From positions 83,885 to 147,884 of the forward strand of contig NZ_CALGWU010000025.1 of assembly GCF_937936315.1 (NCBI RefSeq): 64,000 nucleotides of DNA, given 5' to 3'. Position numbers and translations under genes: made by a program. This stretch comes from an uncultured Capnocytophaga sp. (GTDB taxonomy: Bacteria; Bacteroidota; Bacteroidia; Flavobacteriales; Flavobacteriaceae). This document shows, piece after piece, positions 8,135 through 16,139 of the stretch. Each line of letters opens with the position of its first letter. Position 1 is the stretch's first letter. The notes beneath the pieces are model-generated. The model made no database searches. It was not told the origin of the DNA and worked only from the letters and a program-made list of their open reading frames with translations.

Positions 8135-8173
8135 AAAAAATCTGAAAGTTCATAATGAACTTTCAGATTTTTT
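8135..8173. terminator. Bidirectional terminator between E2 and ftsZ
   Basis: A perfect 18-base inverted repeat, AAAAAATCTGAAAGTTCA (8135-8152) and its complement (8156-8173), with a 3-base loop and T runs on both strands. It lies between the convergent E2 and ftsZ genes and can end transcription from either side. Confidence 0.9.
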
Positions 8174-8194
8174 CTTTTTAAGGATATTAAATTT

Positions 8195-9925
8195 TTAGTC
8201 TACATTATCATGTAAGAAAGAATTATTACGTCTTATCTGCATTTCTCCAGCACTATCTTTACCTACTGTTGTACGAGACTGACCTGCGTTACCAAAATTA
8301 TGATTATAGGTTTTTAGGTTAGATGAACGCTTGTTAAGCACATCTGAGATGGGAGCATCTATAGGACTAAGTTTTTGTTCATCATCAAACATGCTTGTTT
8401 GTACCCCTACAAAAGTGTTTGAATTATAAGATTGGGGAGTTTCATTACCTTTATCACCTACAAACTCAGGTTGACTTTTTTCTACTACAGGTTGATGAGC
8501 GTATTTTTCTTCAAACTCAACATCTCTCACATACATATCAAACATTTCTTCCTCTTTTATAGGAGATTTTGTTGTATAAGAAAACTCATAAGGTTCATCT
8601 TTCAAGGTATGAATGATAGGGGCATCAGGAGCTTTAATTTGTGGTTGTTGTTGAACTATAGTTTGTGAGTGAAAACTATCATTAAACTGAGCGGGAGCTG
8701 TTTTATCGACAATAACGAATGCGTCATCAGTTGTTACGACCTCACAATCTGTCCAGATATTGAACAAATCAGAAAGAGAGAGTTCTTTTTTTATTTCTGG
8801 AACTGCGGGAGTAGGGTAAACTGTATCATCAGGGGTGATAGAAGTTTTTACTACAGTTCCTTTTTGTTCAGTTAAATCACGAACAATAGTTTGGTTTTCT
8901 TCGAGTACATGAATTACGCGTCGGGGCTCAGCGTTTACTATTTCTTGTTGTTGTTCGGCATCAAAACCAGTAGCAATCACGATTACTGAGATTGCTTCAC
9001 CTAAACTTTCGTCTACGCCTATACCATAGATAAGGTCGGCCATATCATCTCCAGCTTTTTCTTGGATAAAGTTGCTAATTTCGTTTACTTCTTTTTGGGT
9101 AGCTTTTCTATCTCCGTAAGTAATAAGGAGTAATGCATTTTTAGCTCCTAAAATTTTATTATCGTTGAGTAGAGGAGAGTTTAGCGCACCTGCTACAGCA
9201 TTGAGGGCTCGGTTATCGCCTTCAGCTATAGCTGATCCCATAATAGCGGTACCTCCATTTTCTAATACAGTGCGAGCGTCACGTAAGTCGATATTTACGA
9301 GGTAGTGTTTACTAATTACCTCGGCCATACCTTTAGCTCCTTTTAGGAGGATTTCATTGGCTTTACCATATCCTTCTTCTACGGTAAGGTCGTCGTAAAT
9401 TTCGCTTATTTTATTATTATTGATTACTAGGAGAGAATCTACGCAGTCGCGTAGTTTTTTTATTCCTGCCTGTGCTTGTCGGCTTCTTTTTAGGCCTTCA
9501 TAGTTGAAAGGGGTAGTAACGATAGCAACAGTAAGAATTCCCATATCTTTGGCTTGTTTAGCGATTACTGGTACAGCACCAGTACCAGTACCACCTCCCA
9601 TACCTGCAGTAATGAAAACCATTTGGGTATTTCCTTCTAGGGCTCGTTTGATATCTTCAATACTTTCAAGGGCAGCTTGTTCTCCAATTTCAGGGTTAGC
9701 GCCTGCGCCTAATCCTTCGGTAAGGGTAACTCCCAACTGAATACGATTAGAGATAGGGCTATACTCAAGAGCTTGAGCATCGGTATTACACACTACATAA
9801 TCTACGCCTTTTATGCCTTCGTTATACATAAAATTCACGGCGTTACATCCTCCACCTCCTACACCAATAACCTTGATATAGTTACTATTGTTTTTAGGAA
9901 AGTTAAATTGATAGTTCTCTTCCAT
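8195..9925 (-). CDS. ftsZ: Cell division GTPase FtsZ
   Basis: The tubulin-like GTPase that polymerises into the Z ring at midcell. The 576-residue protein has the nucleotide-binding GVGGGGCNA (21-29), the tubulin signature GGGTGTG (110-116) and a synergy loop NIDLRDAR (from 211). The GTPase fold ends near residue 330. A long acidic linker of about 230 residues follows and ends in the flavobacterial tail NNSFLHDNVD, likely the contact for FtsA and other partners. It is longer than E. coli FtsZ (383), as usual in Bacteroidetes. The gene lies 29 bases downstream of ftsA and is probably cotranscribed with it. Confidence 0.98.
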   Translation of the reverse strand: MEENYQFNFPKNNSNYIKVIGVGGGGCNAVNFMYNEGIKGVDYVVCNTDAQALEYSPISNRIQLGVTLTEGLGAGANPEIGEQAALESIEDIKRALEGNTQMVFITAGMGGGTGTGAVPVIAKQAKDMGILTVAIVTTPFNYEGLKRSRQAQAGIKKLRDCVDSLLVINNNKISEIYDDLTVEEGYGKANEILLKGAKGMAEVISKHYLVNIDLRDARTVLENGGTAIMGSAIAEGDNRALNAVAGALNSPLLNDNKILGAKNALLLITYGDRKATQKEVNEISNFIQEKAGDDMADLIYGIGVDESLGEAISVIVIATGFDAEQQQEIVNAEPRRVIHVLEENQTIVRDLTEQKGTVVKTSITPDDTVYPTPAVPEIKKELSLSDLFNIWTDCEVVTTDDAFVIVDKTAPAQFNDSFHSQTIVQQQPQIKAPDAPIIHTLKDEPYEFSYTTKSPIKEEEMFDMYVRDVEFEEKYAHQPVVEKSQPEFVGDKGNETPQSYNSNTFVGVQTSMFDDEQKLSPIDAPISDVLNKRSSNLKTYNHNFGNAGQSRTTVGKDSAGEMQIRRNNSFLHDNVD

Positions 9926-9954
9926 ATCTAAATCATAATTATTTGTTTTATACT

Positions 9955-11382
9955 TTACTCGTCGTCTGTTTCTCCTATATATTTAGAGAGAAATTTATTA
10001 AGTTTTGCCAAAAAATTTTCGCTAGCTTTAGTTTTTCCCTCCTCATTATCATCTATAGGCTGTAGTTCTTCTTGATCGGTAGTAGTAATAGGATCTACTA
10101 TAGTAATATTTTGATCTACAGGGGCTATTGTTTTTTCTTGGGATAGGGTATTTTCTGTATTTTTTGGGATTCCTACTTCTTGGGCTTTAAGTTCTTCTAA
10201 TCGTTTTTTGAATTGTTCTTGAGCTTCATTTTCGATAGCGCTCATCACTAATCCAATAGCTGTGGCATAGATAGGGGAAGTTAGTCTATTATCAGAATTA
10301 CTTGCTAAGTGTTCATCAGGGTAACCTATGCGGGTATCCATTCCGGTGATATATTCGACTAACTGTACAATGTGTTTGAGCTGGCTACCGCCACCAGTAA
10401 GCACGATGCCTGAAATAAGTTTCTTTTTAGGTTCTTCGTGTCCATAACTTTTAATTACGTTGAACACCAAGTTTATAATTTCGCTTACGCGAGCGTGGAT
10501 AATTTTAGAGAGGTTTTTAAGGGATATTTCACGAGGTTCTTTACCTCTAATTCCTGGTATAGAAACGATTTCGTTATCTCGGTTTTCGCCAGGCCAAGCA
10601 GATCCATATTGTACTTTGAGCATTTCGGCTTGTCGTGCTAATATTCCACAGCCTTCTTTGATATCTTCGGTAATAACATTTCCGCCTAAGGGCACCACTG
10701 CTGTATGGCGAATTATACCATCTTTAAAGATAGCTACATCAGTAGTACCACCTCCTATATCTACTAAGACTACTCCTGCTTCTTTTTCTTCATCACTAAG
10801 TACGGCACTTGCTGAAGCAATAGGTTCTAAGGTAAGGGCTTTAGGTTTCAAATGAGCCATCATTACAGAGCGTGAAATAGCCCCTATAGCACTACCTTGT
10901 CCTATTACTAAATGGAAAGCAGCGTCTAAACGAGAGCCCATCATACCAATAGGTTCTTTCACATCATTGTTGTCTACTTTATAGTCTTGAGGTAAAGCGT
11001 GAATAATTTCTTGTCCTGGAGATAATGAGATAGAATTAACTCGTTCTTTCAAACGTTCTAAGTCTTCAAAATCTATAAGTTTATTAGGATCTTCACGTAG
11101 AAGGTAGTCGGAATGGGAGCTACTGATGATATTTTGTCCTGCAATACCAGCTACTACATTTTCAATTTCTAAACCAGTTTTCTCTTTTGCGTCTTGGACA
11201 GCATCCATTATGGATCGAGAAGTTTGGGCGATATTTGTTACTACCCCCTTGTTTATTCCTTCACTTTTTGCTTGCCCATATCCTAAAATCTGAATTTTAC
11301 CATATTCGTTTTTAACCCCTACCATAGCTACAATCTTGGTAGTGCCGATATCCAAACCTATGTAATAGTTCTTATACTTCAT
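9955..11382 (-). CDS. ftsA: Cell division protein FtsA
   Basis: An actin-fold ATPase that links FtsZ to the membrane. The 475-residue protein starts MKYKNYYIGLDIGTTKIVAM (phosphate-1 loop), has VLVDIGGGTTDVAIFKDG (phosphate-2 loop) and GIVLTGGGSQLKHI (adenosine motif), in actin-family order. After about residue 395 there is an acidic, Glu/Thr-rich extension ending FLAKLNKFLSKYIGETDDE, whose LNKFLSKYI stretch could be the membrane-targeting amphipathic helix. In most Bacteroidetes ftsQ and murC precede ftsA; here there is a 235-base AT-rich gap and then kdsB, so the division cluster is split. Confidence 0.97.
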   Translation of the reverse strand: MKYKNYYIGLDIGTTKIVAMVGVKNEYGKIQILGYGQAKSEGINKGVVTNIAQTSRSIMDAVQDAKEKTGLEIENVVAGIAGQNIISSSHSDYLLREDPNKLIDFEDLERLKERVNSISLSPGQEIIHALPQDYKVDNNDVKEPIGMMGSRLDAAFHLVIGQGSAIGAISRSVMMAHLKPKALTLEPIASASAVLSDEEKEAGVVLVDIGGGTTDVAIFKDGIIRHTAVVPLGGNVITEDIKEGCGILARQAEMLKVQYGSAWPGENRDNEIVSIPGIRGKEPREISLKNLSKIIHARVSEIINLVFNVIKSYGHEEPKKKLISGIVLTGGGSQLKHIVQLVEYITGMDTRIGYPDEHLASNSDNRLTSPIYATAIGLVMSAIENEAQEQFKKRLEELKAQEVGIPKNTENTLSQEKTIAPVDQNITIVDPITTTDQEELQPIDDNEEGKTKASENFLAKLNKFLSKYIGETDDE

Positions 11383-11492
11383 TTTTTCACATAAAACAAT
11401 CTCACTTTTTTATAAGATTGATATTTTTTGTTTGTTTTATTATTATATATCTTAAAGAATTTGTTTATCCAAAACTATAGTCTTGCAGGTAG

Positions 11493-11500
11493 CAAAGATA
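11493..11500 (-). promoter_or_regulatory. -7 box for ftsA-ftsZ
   Basis: The minus strand reads TATCTTTG about 110 bases upstream of the ftsA start, within the 235-base gap (11383-11617). This supports ftsA-ftsZ having their own promoter. No convincing -33 element is present. The rest of the gap is AT-rich, with single TTATCAACA (11542-11550) and TTATCCAAA (11465-11473) words. Confidence 0.5.
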
Positions 11501-11617
11501 AACAAAAAAAGCAATTAATTTAGTAGTTTTTTATCAATAAGTTATCAACAATCTTACAAACAACTGACAATCAACAATAAAAATATTTAAAAAAAACTGT
11601 TAATAACTTTTTATTCT

Positions 11618-12349
11618 CTATTTCGAGAGTCGTTTGCGGGCTTTTTCCAAATCTTCGGGGGTATCAATACCTATAGTAGGGATATTAGTAAGCGCTAAAC
11701 GTATTTTAAAACCATTTTCTAAATAGCGGAGTTGTTCTAATTTTTCAGTTTCTTCTAACAAAGAAGGGGGCAACTGAGTAAACTGTTGCAAAGCATCTTT
11801 ACGATAGGCATATATACCGATATGTTTATAATAAGGAACGGCTATATTTGGGTCTCTAGGGAAAGGGATTACGCTTCTTGAGAAGTAAAGAGCTTCATTA
11901 AATTTATTTACTACCACTTTCACATTGTTAGGGTTAGCAATATCTTCGGGGTTAGTAATGCATTCCATCAAACTAGCTACTGCTATATTTTGCTGAGAAT
12001 CATTAGCAAAAATATCTATTATTTTTTGTAGGTTCTCTACATCGGTAAAAGGCTCATCTCCTTGTACATTTACGATGATATCAACCTCTAAATCCTTCGA
12101 TGCTTCAGCTAAACGATCGCTACCACTATTGTGCTCTTTCTGGCTGCGAATTACCTTACCTCCTACCTCGTGAATAGCTTTTTCGATGCGGTCGTCATCA
12201 GTTACGACATATACTTGGTCAAACAAGTTTGTATCAGCTACACGCTGATAAGTATGTACAATCACGGGTTTGCCACAGAGGTCTTGCATCAGTTTGGCAG
12301 GGAAACGAGTTGCTCCATAACGGGCAGGTATCATTGCAATTATTTTCAT
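11618..12349 (-). CDS. kdsB: 3-deoxy-manno-octulosonate cytidylyltransferase KdsB
   Basis: Activates KDO with CTP to CMP-KDO, needed for the inner core of lipopolysaccharide; cytoplasmic. The 243-residue protein has the N-terminal nucleotide-binding IPARYGATRFPAKLM, VTDDDRIEKA, the metal-site region NVQGDEPF, and the C-terminal GIDTPEDLEKA. Length matches the family (about 245-250). It lies 4 bases downstream of the 12354-13061 gene on the same strand, so the two are probably cotranscribed. Confidence 0.97.
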   Translation of the reverse strand: MKIIAMIPARYGATRFPAKLMQDLCGKPVIVHTYQRVADTNLFDQVYVVTDDDRIEKAIHEVGGKVIRSQKEHNSGSDRLAEASKDLEVDIIVNVQGDEPFTDVENLQKIIDIFANDSQQNIAVASLMECITNPEDIANPNNVKVVVNKFNEALYFSRSVIPFPRDPNIAVPYYKHIGIYAYRKDALQQFTQLPPSLLEETEKLEQLRYLENGFKIRLALTNIPTIGIDTPEDLEKARKRLSK

Positions 12350-12353
12350 ATTT

Positions 12354-13061
12354 CTATCTTGATAATAAGTATATTACTATAATTTGCAAAAGTATATTTA
12401 GTGGGAGTACCCAAGCTAAAAATTTAGCTTTGCGACGCATCTCTATGCTGTTTTGTATATATTGTTTTACACGTGCTACCAATCTATCACTGCGCTTCTC
12501 ATAGGTATCAAGCAGAGGAGTACGATAAATTTCGGCTACGAAACCTACTACGGGTACTTGAGAGAGTAATAGCCACAATACTTTTTGAAATACTGGAGGT
12601 ATTTTAGGGATAAATGTATTAAAAACTCCCTTTACTTGATCTACAGTTACTATTTTTTCAGTGCTTTTTTCGGCTTTATCTACAATAGCAGCGCACATTT
12701 TACGAATAAAAGGTTCAAACTGATTGAACACGTACAGTACATAATCTAATTGTAACAAAGAAGCCATACGTTTTACAGCCAAAAATACAAAGAGGGCTCC
12801 TATAAGTAAGATAATAGCTAAATAAACTAATTGTATATATTCAAACTTAGCTGAAAAAGCGAGTATACAGCCCCCTATTATAAGAAACAAAAAATTCAAT
12901 AGGAATAGTACTACTATACTTCCTGAAGATTTCATTCCAGAGGTTACCCCTAAAAGGGTCATTTCTTTGAGTTTTTCAAAATAGGTAGTAGCCCCTTGTA
13001 GTTTTTTAAGACCAGGAGTAAGTTCAAAAGTAGTGTCGATGTTTTTGATATTATCGTTCAT
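12354..13061 (-). CDS. Unrecognised integral membrane protein, 235 residues
   Basis: No named family was recognised. Two adjacent hydrophobic helices (about residues 47-70, IVVLFLLNFLFLIIGGCILAF, and 76-95, LVYLAIILLIGALFVFLAV) form a hairpin. A mostly helical soluble stretch (about 95-205) follows, then a final hydrophobic C-terminal helix (FLAWVLPLNILLQIIVIYLL). There is no signal peptide. It is placed directly before kdsB, so a cell-envelope role is possible but unproven. Confidence 0.75.
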   Translation of the reverse strand: MNDNIKNIDTTFELTPGLKKLQGATTYFEKLKEMTLLGVTSGMKSSGSIVVLFLLNFLFLIIGGCILAFSAKFEYIQLVYLAIILLIGALFVFLAVKRMASLLQLDYVLYVFNQFEPFIRKMCAAIVDKAEKSTEKIVTVDQVKGVFNTFIPKIPPVFQKVLWLLLSQVPVVGFVAEIYRTPLLDTYEKRSDRLVARVKQYIQNSIEMRRKAKFLAWVLPLNILLQIIVIYLLSR

Positions 13062-13085
13062 TGTGTTATGTTTTAAAAATGGTAT

Positions 13086-13125
13086 AAAAGGGACTATCTT
13101 CCTTGTGAGTTAGACAGTCCCTTTT
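13086..13125. terminator. Terminator downstream of accC
   Basis: AAAAGGGACT (13086-13095) and AGTCCCTTTT (13116-13125) form a 10-base-pair stem flanked by A and T runs. It lies 25 bases after the accC stop and can end the fabH-accB-accC transcript. Confidence 0.85.
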
Positions 13126-13150
13126 ATTAATACATTCATTTTTGAGTTGC

Positions 13151-14503
13151 TTATTCTGCCACTTGGGGTTTCATTTGGAAATCCTCCATAAACTTAGTGG
13201 TATAGTTACCAGCTAAGTAATCGGGGTCGTCCATTAGTTGCAAGTGGAATGGAATAGTGGTTTTCACACCTTCTACCACAAACTCATCTAAGGCGCGTTT
13301 CATTTTGGCAATCGCTTCCTCACGGGTTTGTGCTGTAGTGATAAGCTTGGCTATCATTGAATCGTAGTTAGGTGGAATTACGTAACCACTATACACATGG
13401 GTATCGAGGCGCACTCCGTGACCTCCTGGTGCGTGCAAGGTAGTAATCTTACCTGGTGATGGACGGAAATCGTTATAAGGGTCTTCGGCATTGATACGGC
13501 ACTCAATAGCGTGCAACTTAGGCGTATAGTTCTTGCCTGAAATAGGCACACCTGCCGCTACTAATATTTGTTCGCGAATAAGGTCGTAATCAATTACTTG
13601 TTCGGTAATAGGGTGCTCTACTTGTATACGAGTGTTCATCTCCATAAAGTAGAAATTACGGTCTTTATCTACCAAGAATTCTACTGTTCCTGCTCCTTCG
13701 TATTTAATGAACTCAGCAGCTTTTACAGCAGCTTCCCCCATACGTTTGCGAAGATCATCGGTCATAAATGGCGATGGCGTTTCTTCAGTAAGTTTTTGGT
13801 GACGGCGCTGGATAGAGCAATCGCGTTCAGAAAGGTGGCAAGCCTTACCATATTGGTCGCCCACGATTTGAATTTCGATATGGCGAGGGTCTACGATAAG
13901 TTTTTCCATATACATAGCATCGTTACCAAAGGCAGCTCCTGCTTCTTGCATTGCGCTATTGAGGGCTTTTTCGAGGTCTTCCTCTTTCCATACATCGCGC
14001 ATACCGCGACCACCTCCACCGGCAGTAGCTTTTAGCATCACAGGATAACCGATTTCTGCGGCTATTTTTTTAGCGTGTTCTAATGATTCTACAAGTCCGT
14101 CGGAACCAGGTACCGTAGGCACCCCAGCAGCTTTCATAGTAGCTTTGGCAGATGCTTTATCCCCCATTTTTTCAATCATTTCGGGTGATGCACCTATAAA
14201 TTTAATGCCGTGTTCTGCACAAATCTTAGAGAATTTAGCATTTTCCGAAAGGAAGCCATAACCAGGGTGTATGGCATCGGCATTAGTAATTTCGGCAGCG
14301 GCAATAATATTAGGTATTTTTAAGTATGAATCTTTGCTTGGTGGAGGGCCTATACACACGGCTTCATCGGCGAAGCGTACGTGCAAGCTATCGGCATCGG
14401 CAGTAGAATACACGGCTACCGATTTGATACCCATTTCGCGACACGTACGTATGACGCGCAAGGCAATTTCTCCACGGTTGGCAATTAATATTTTTTTAAA
14501 CAT
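13151..14503 (-). CDS. accC: Biotin carboxylase, acetyl-CoA carboxylase subunit AccC
   Basis: Carboxylates the biotin carried by AccB using ATP and bicarbonate, the first half of acetyl-CoA carboxylase in fatty-acid synthesis. The 450-residue protein has the N-terminal MFKKILIANRGEIALRVIRT, the ATP-grasp glycine loop KATAGGGGRGMR, EKLIVDPRHIEIQ, and the active-site block EMNTRIQVEHPITEQV. Length equals the family norm. It lies 11 bases after accB in the order fabH-accB-accC. Confidence 0.97.
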   Translation of the reverse strand: MFKKILIANRGEIALRVIRTCREMGIKSVAVYSTADADSLHVRFADEAVCIGPPPSKDSYLKIPNIIAAAEITNADAIHPGYGFLSENAKFSKICAEHGIKFIGASPEMIEKMGDKASAKATMKAAGVPTVPGSDGLVESLEHAKKIAAEIGYPVMLKATAGGGGRGMRDVWKEEDLEKALNSAMQEAGAAFGNDAMYMEKLIVDPRHIEIQIVGDQYGKACHLSERDCSIQRRHQKLTEETPSPFMTDDLRKRMGEAAVKAAEFIKYEGAGTVEFLVDKDRNFYFMEMNTRIQVEHPITEQVIDYDLIREQILVAAGVPISGKNYTPKLHAIECRINAEDPYNDFRPSPGKITTLHAPGGHGVRLDTHVYSGYVIPPNYDSMIAKLITTAQTREEAIAKMKRALDEFVVEGVKTTIPFHLQLMDDPDYLAGNYTTKFMEDFQMKPQVAE

Positions 14504-14514
14504 AGTTGTTTGGT

Positions 14515-15018
14515 TTAGGATGGATCCACTAAATACAAAGGTTGGTCAAACTCTACAGGAGAAGAGTCATCAACCAATATTTTAACAATCTTACCAGAAA
14601 CTTCTGATTCTATTTCGTTGAAGAGTTTCATTGCCTCGATAATGCAAATCACGCTACCTTTTGATATGGTAGATCCTACTTCTACGAATAAAGGTTTGTC
14701 TGGACCGGGACGACGATAAAAAGTACCAATCATCGGCGATTTGATAGTAATATATTTGCTATCGTCATCGGCAGGTGTTGCAGGTTTGCTATCGGCAGGT
14801 TCAGCTGCAGGGAACTGTTGTACAGGTATTGACTGTTGCAAAGGCAACTGAGGTAGTTGTTGTGCTATAGGCAATTGTTGTACAAACACTTGCTCTTTGC
14901 CACTTTCATCAGGGTTTGTTTTAATGGTAATTTTCACATCTTCCATTTCCAATTTCACTTCGCTTGCCCCTGACTTGGCAACAAACTTAATTAAATTTTG
15001 AATGTCTCTTAAATCCAT
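14515..15018 (-). CDS. accB: Biotin carboxyl carrier protein AccB
   Basis: Carries the carboxyl group between biotin carboxylase and carboxyltransferase. The 167-residue protein has an N-terminal helical part, a Gln/Pro-rich flexible linker (about 50-85, with VQQLPIAQQLPQLPLQQS), and a C-terminal biotinyl domain with the target motif EAMKL (K131). The linker is unusually Gln/Pro-rich, but this is common in carrier proteins. It is cotranscribed between fabH (32 bases upstream) and accC (11 bases downstream). Confidence 0.97.
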   Translation of the reverse strand: MDLRDIQNLIKFVAKSGASEVKLEMEDVKITIKTNPDESGKEQVFVQQLPIAQQLPQLPLQQSIPVQQFPAAEPADSKPATPADDDSKYITIKSPMIGTFYRRPGPDKPLFVEVGSTISKGSVICIIEAMKLFNEIESEVSGKIVKILVDDSSPVEFDQPLYLVDPS

Positions 15019-15050
15019 ACGTATATTGTATTTTTCTCTATGGTTGTTCT

Positions 15051-16061
15051 TTATTTGTGATAAAGGGCTCCATCATAAGCCCATTTGAGGTAAACAGCTC
15101 CCCAAGTGAATCCACCTCCAAAGGCAGCTAATACTATATTATCGCCTTTTTTGAGTTGTTTTTCGTAATCATTAAGGGCTAAGATGATGGTTGCTGAAGT
15201 AGTATTGCCATACTTGTGGATATTGAGCATTACTTTTTCGGCAGGTAAGCCCATACGATCGGCAGTGGCATCAATAATGCGTTTGTTAGCTTGGTGAGGG
15301 GTGAGCCATTGTACATCGTTTGAAGTTAAGCCATTGCGTTTGATGAGTTCTTCGGCTATATCGGCCATTCCAGTAACGGCGTATTTGAAGACGGTTTTAC
15401 CATCTTGGAAGACAAAATGCTCTTTGTTAGCTACTGTTTCGGCAGTAGTAGGGCAAAGTGATCCTCCTGCTTTTATATATAGGTAATTACGTCCTATACC
15501 ATCACTTCTCAACAATTCGTCTTGCACACCTAAACCTTCATAGTTAGGTTCAAAGAGTGCAGCTCCTCCACCATCGCCAAAGATGATGCAGGTAGCGCGG
15601 TCGGTATAATCGATGATAGATGACATTTTATCGGCACCTACCAAGAGAACTTTTTTATAACGACCTGACTCTATGTATTTAGCAGCTACCGAAACGCCGA
15701 ACAAGAAACTTGAGCAAGCTGCTTGCAAATCGAATGAAAAAGCATTTACAGCACCTATTTGTGAAGCTACATAAGGAGCTGTTAGAGCTACAGGCATATC
15801 GGGGGTAGCAGTTGCTAAAATAACTAAATCTATTTCTTTAGGGTCGAGACCTTTTTTGCGAATTAGGTCTTTAGCGGCTTCAATTCCTAAAAATGAAGAA
15901 CCTTTATTAGGGTCTTTGAGTATGCGTCTTTCTTTGATGCCTGTACGGGTGTAAATCCACTCGTCGTTAGTATCTACCATTTTTTCTAACATTTCATTGG
16001 TTAGAACATCTTCAGGTACATAACCTCCGACAGCTGTAATGGCAGCGGTTATTTTCTCCAT
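15051..16061 (-). CDS. fabH: 3-oxoacyl-ACP synthase III FabH
   Basis: Starts fatty-acid synthesis by condensing acetyl-CoA (or a branched acyl-CoA) with malonyl-ACP. The 336-residue protein has the catalytic triad context: AACSSFLFG (C116), LTPHQANKRI (His) and NIHKYGNTTSAT (Asn). The start was placed at 16061 (MEKITAAITAVGGYVPEDVL), not at the in-frame ATG at 16088, because the -7 box at 16078-16085 lies between them. It heads a fabH-accB-accC operon, which joins malonyl-CoA supply to its first use. Confidence 0.96.
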   Translation of the reverse strand: MEKITAAITAVGGYVPEDVLTNEMLEKMVDTNDEWIYTRTGIKERRILKDPNKGSSFLGIEAAKDLIRKKGLDPKEIDLVILATATPDMPVALTAPYVASQIGAVNAFSFDLQAACSSFLFGVSVAAKYIESGRYKKVLLVGADKMSSIIDYTDRATCIIFGDGGGAALFEPNYEGLGVQDELLRSDGIGRNYLYIKAGGSLCPTTAETVANKEHFVFQDGKTVFKYAVTGMADIAEELIKRNGLTSNDVQWLTPHQANKRIIDATADRMGLPAEKVMLNIHKYGNTTSATIILALNDYEKQLKKGDNIVLAAFGGGFTWGAVYLKWAYDGALYHK

Positions 16062-16077
16062 TGTATTAAATTTTGGG

Positions 16078-16085
16078 CAAAAGTA
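16078..16085 (-). promoter_or_regulatory. -7 box for fabH-accB-accC
   Basis: The minus strand reads TACTTTTG, 16 bases before the fabH ATG at 16061. It fixes the fabH start and gives a very short leader. Confidence 0.65.
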
Positions 16086-16139
16086 CATAATTATTTTTAT
16101 TTAACAGCAAAAAGGAGTAGATTTTTTATTCAAAGTTCA

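Noticed and set aside
11383..11617. AT-rich gap with DnaA-box-like words (TTATCAACA, TTATCCAAA), possible replication origin
   Set aside because: Only two imperfect boxes, no cluster, no dnaA, dnaN or other origin genes nearby, and both flanking genes point the same way. Best read as the ftsA promoter region.
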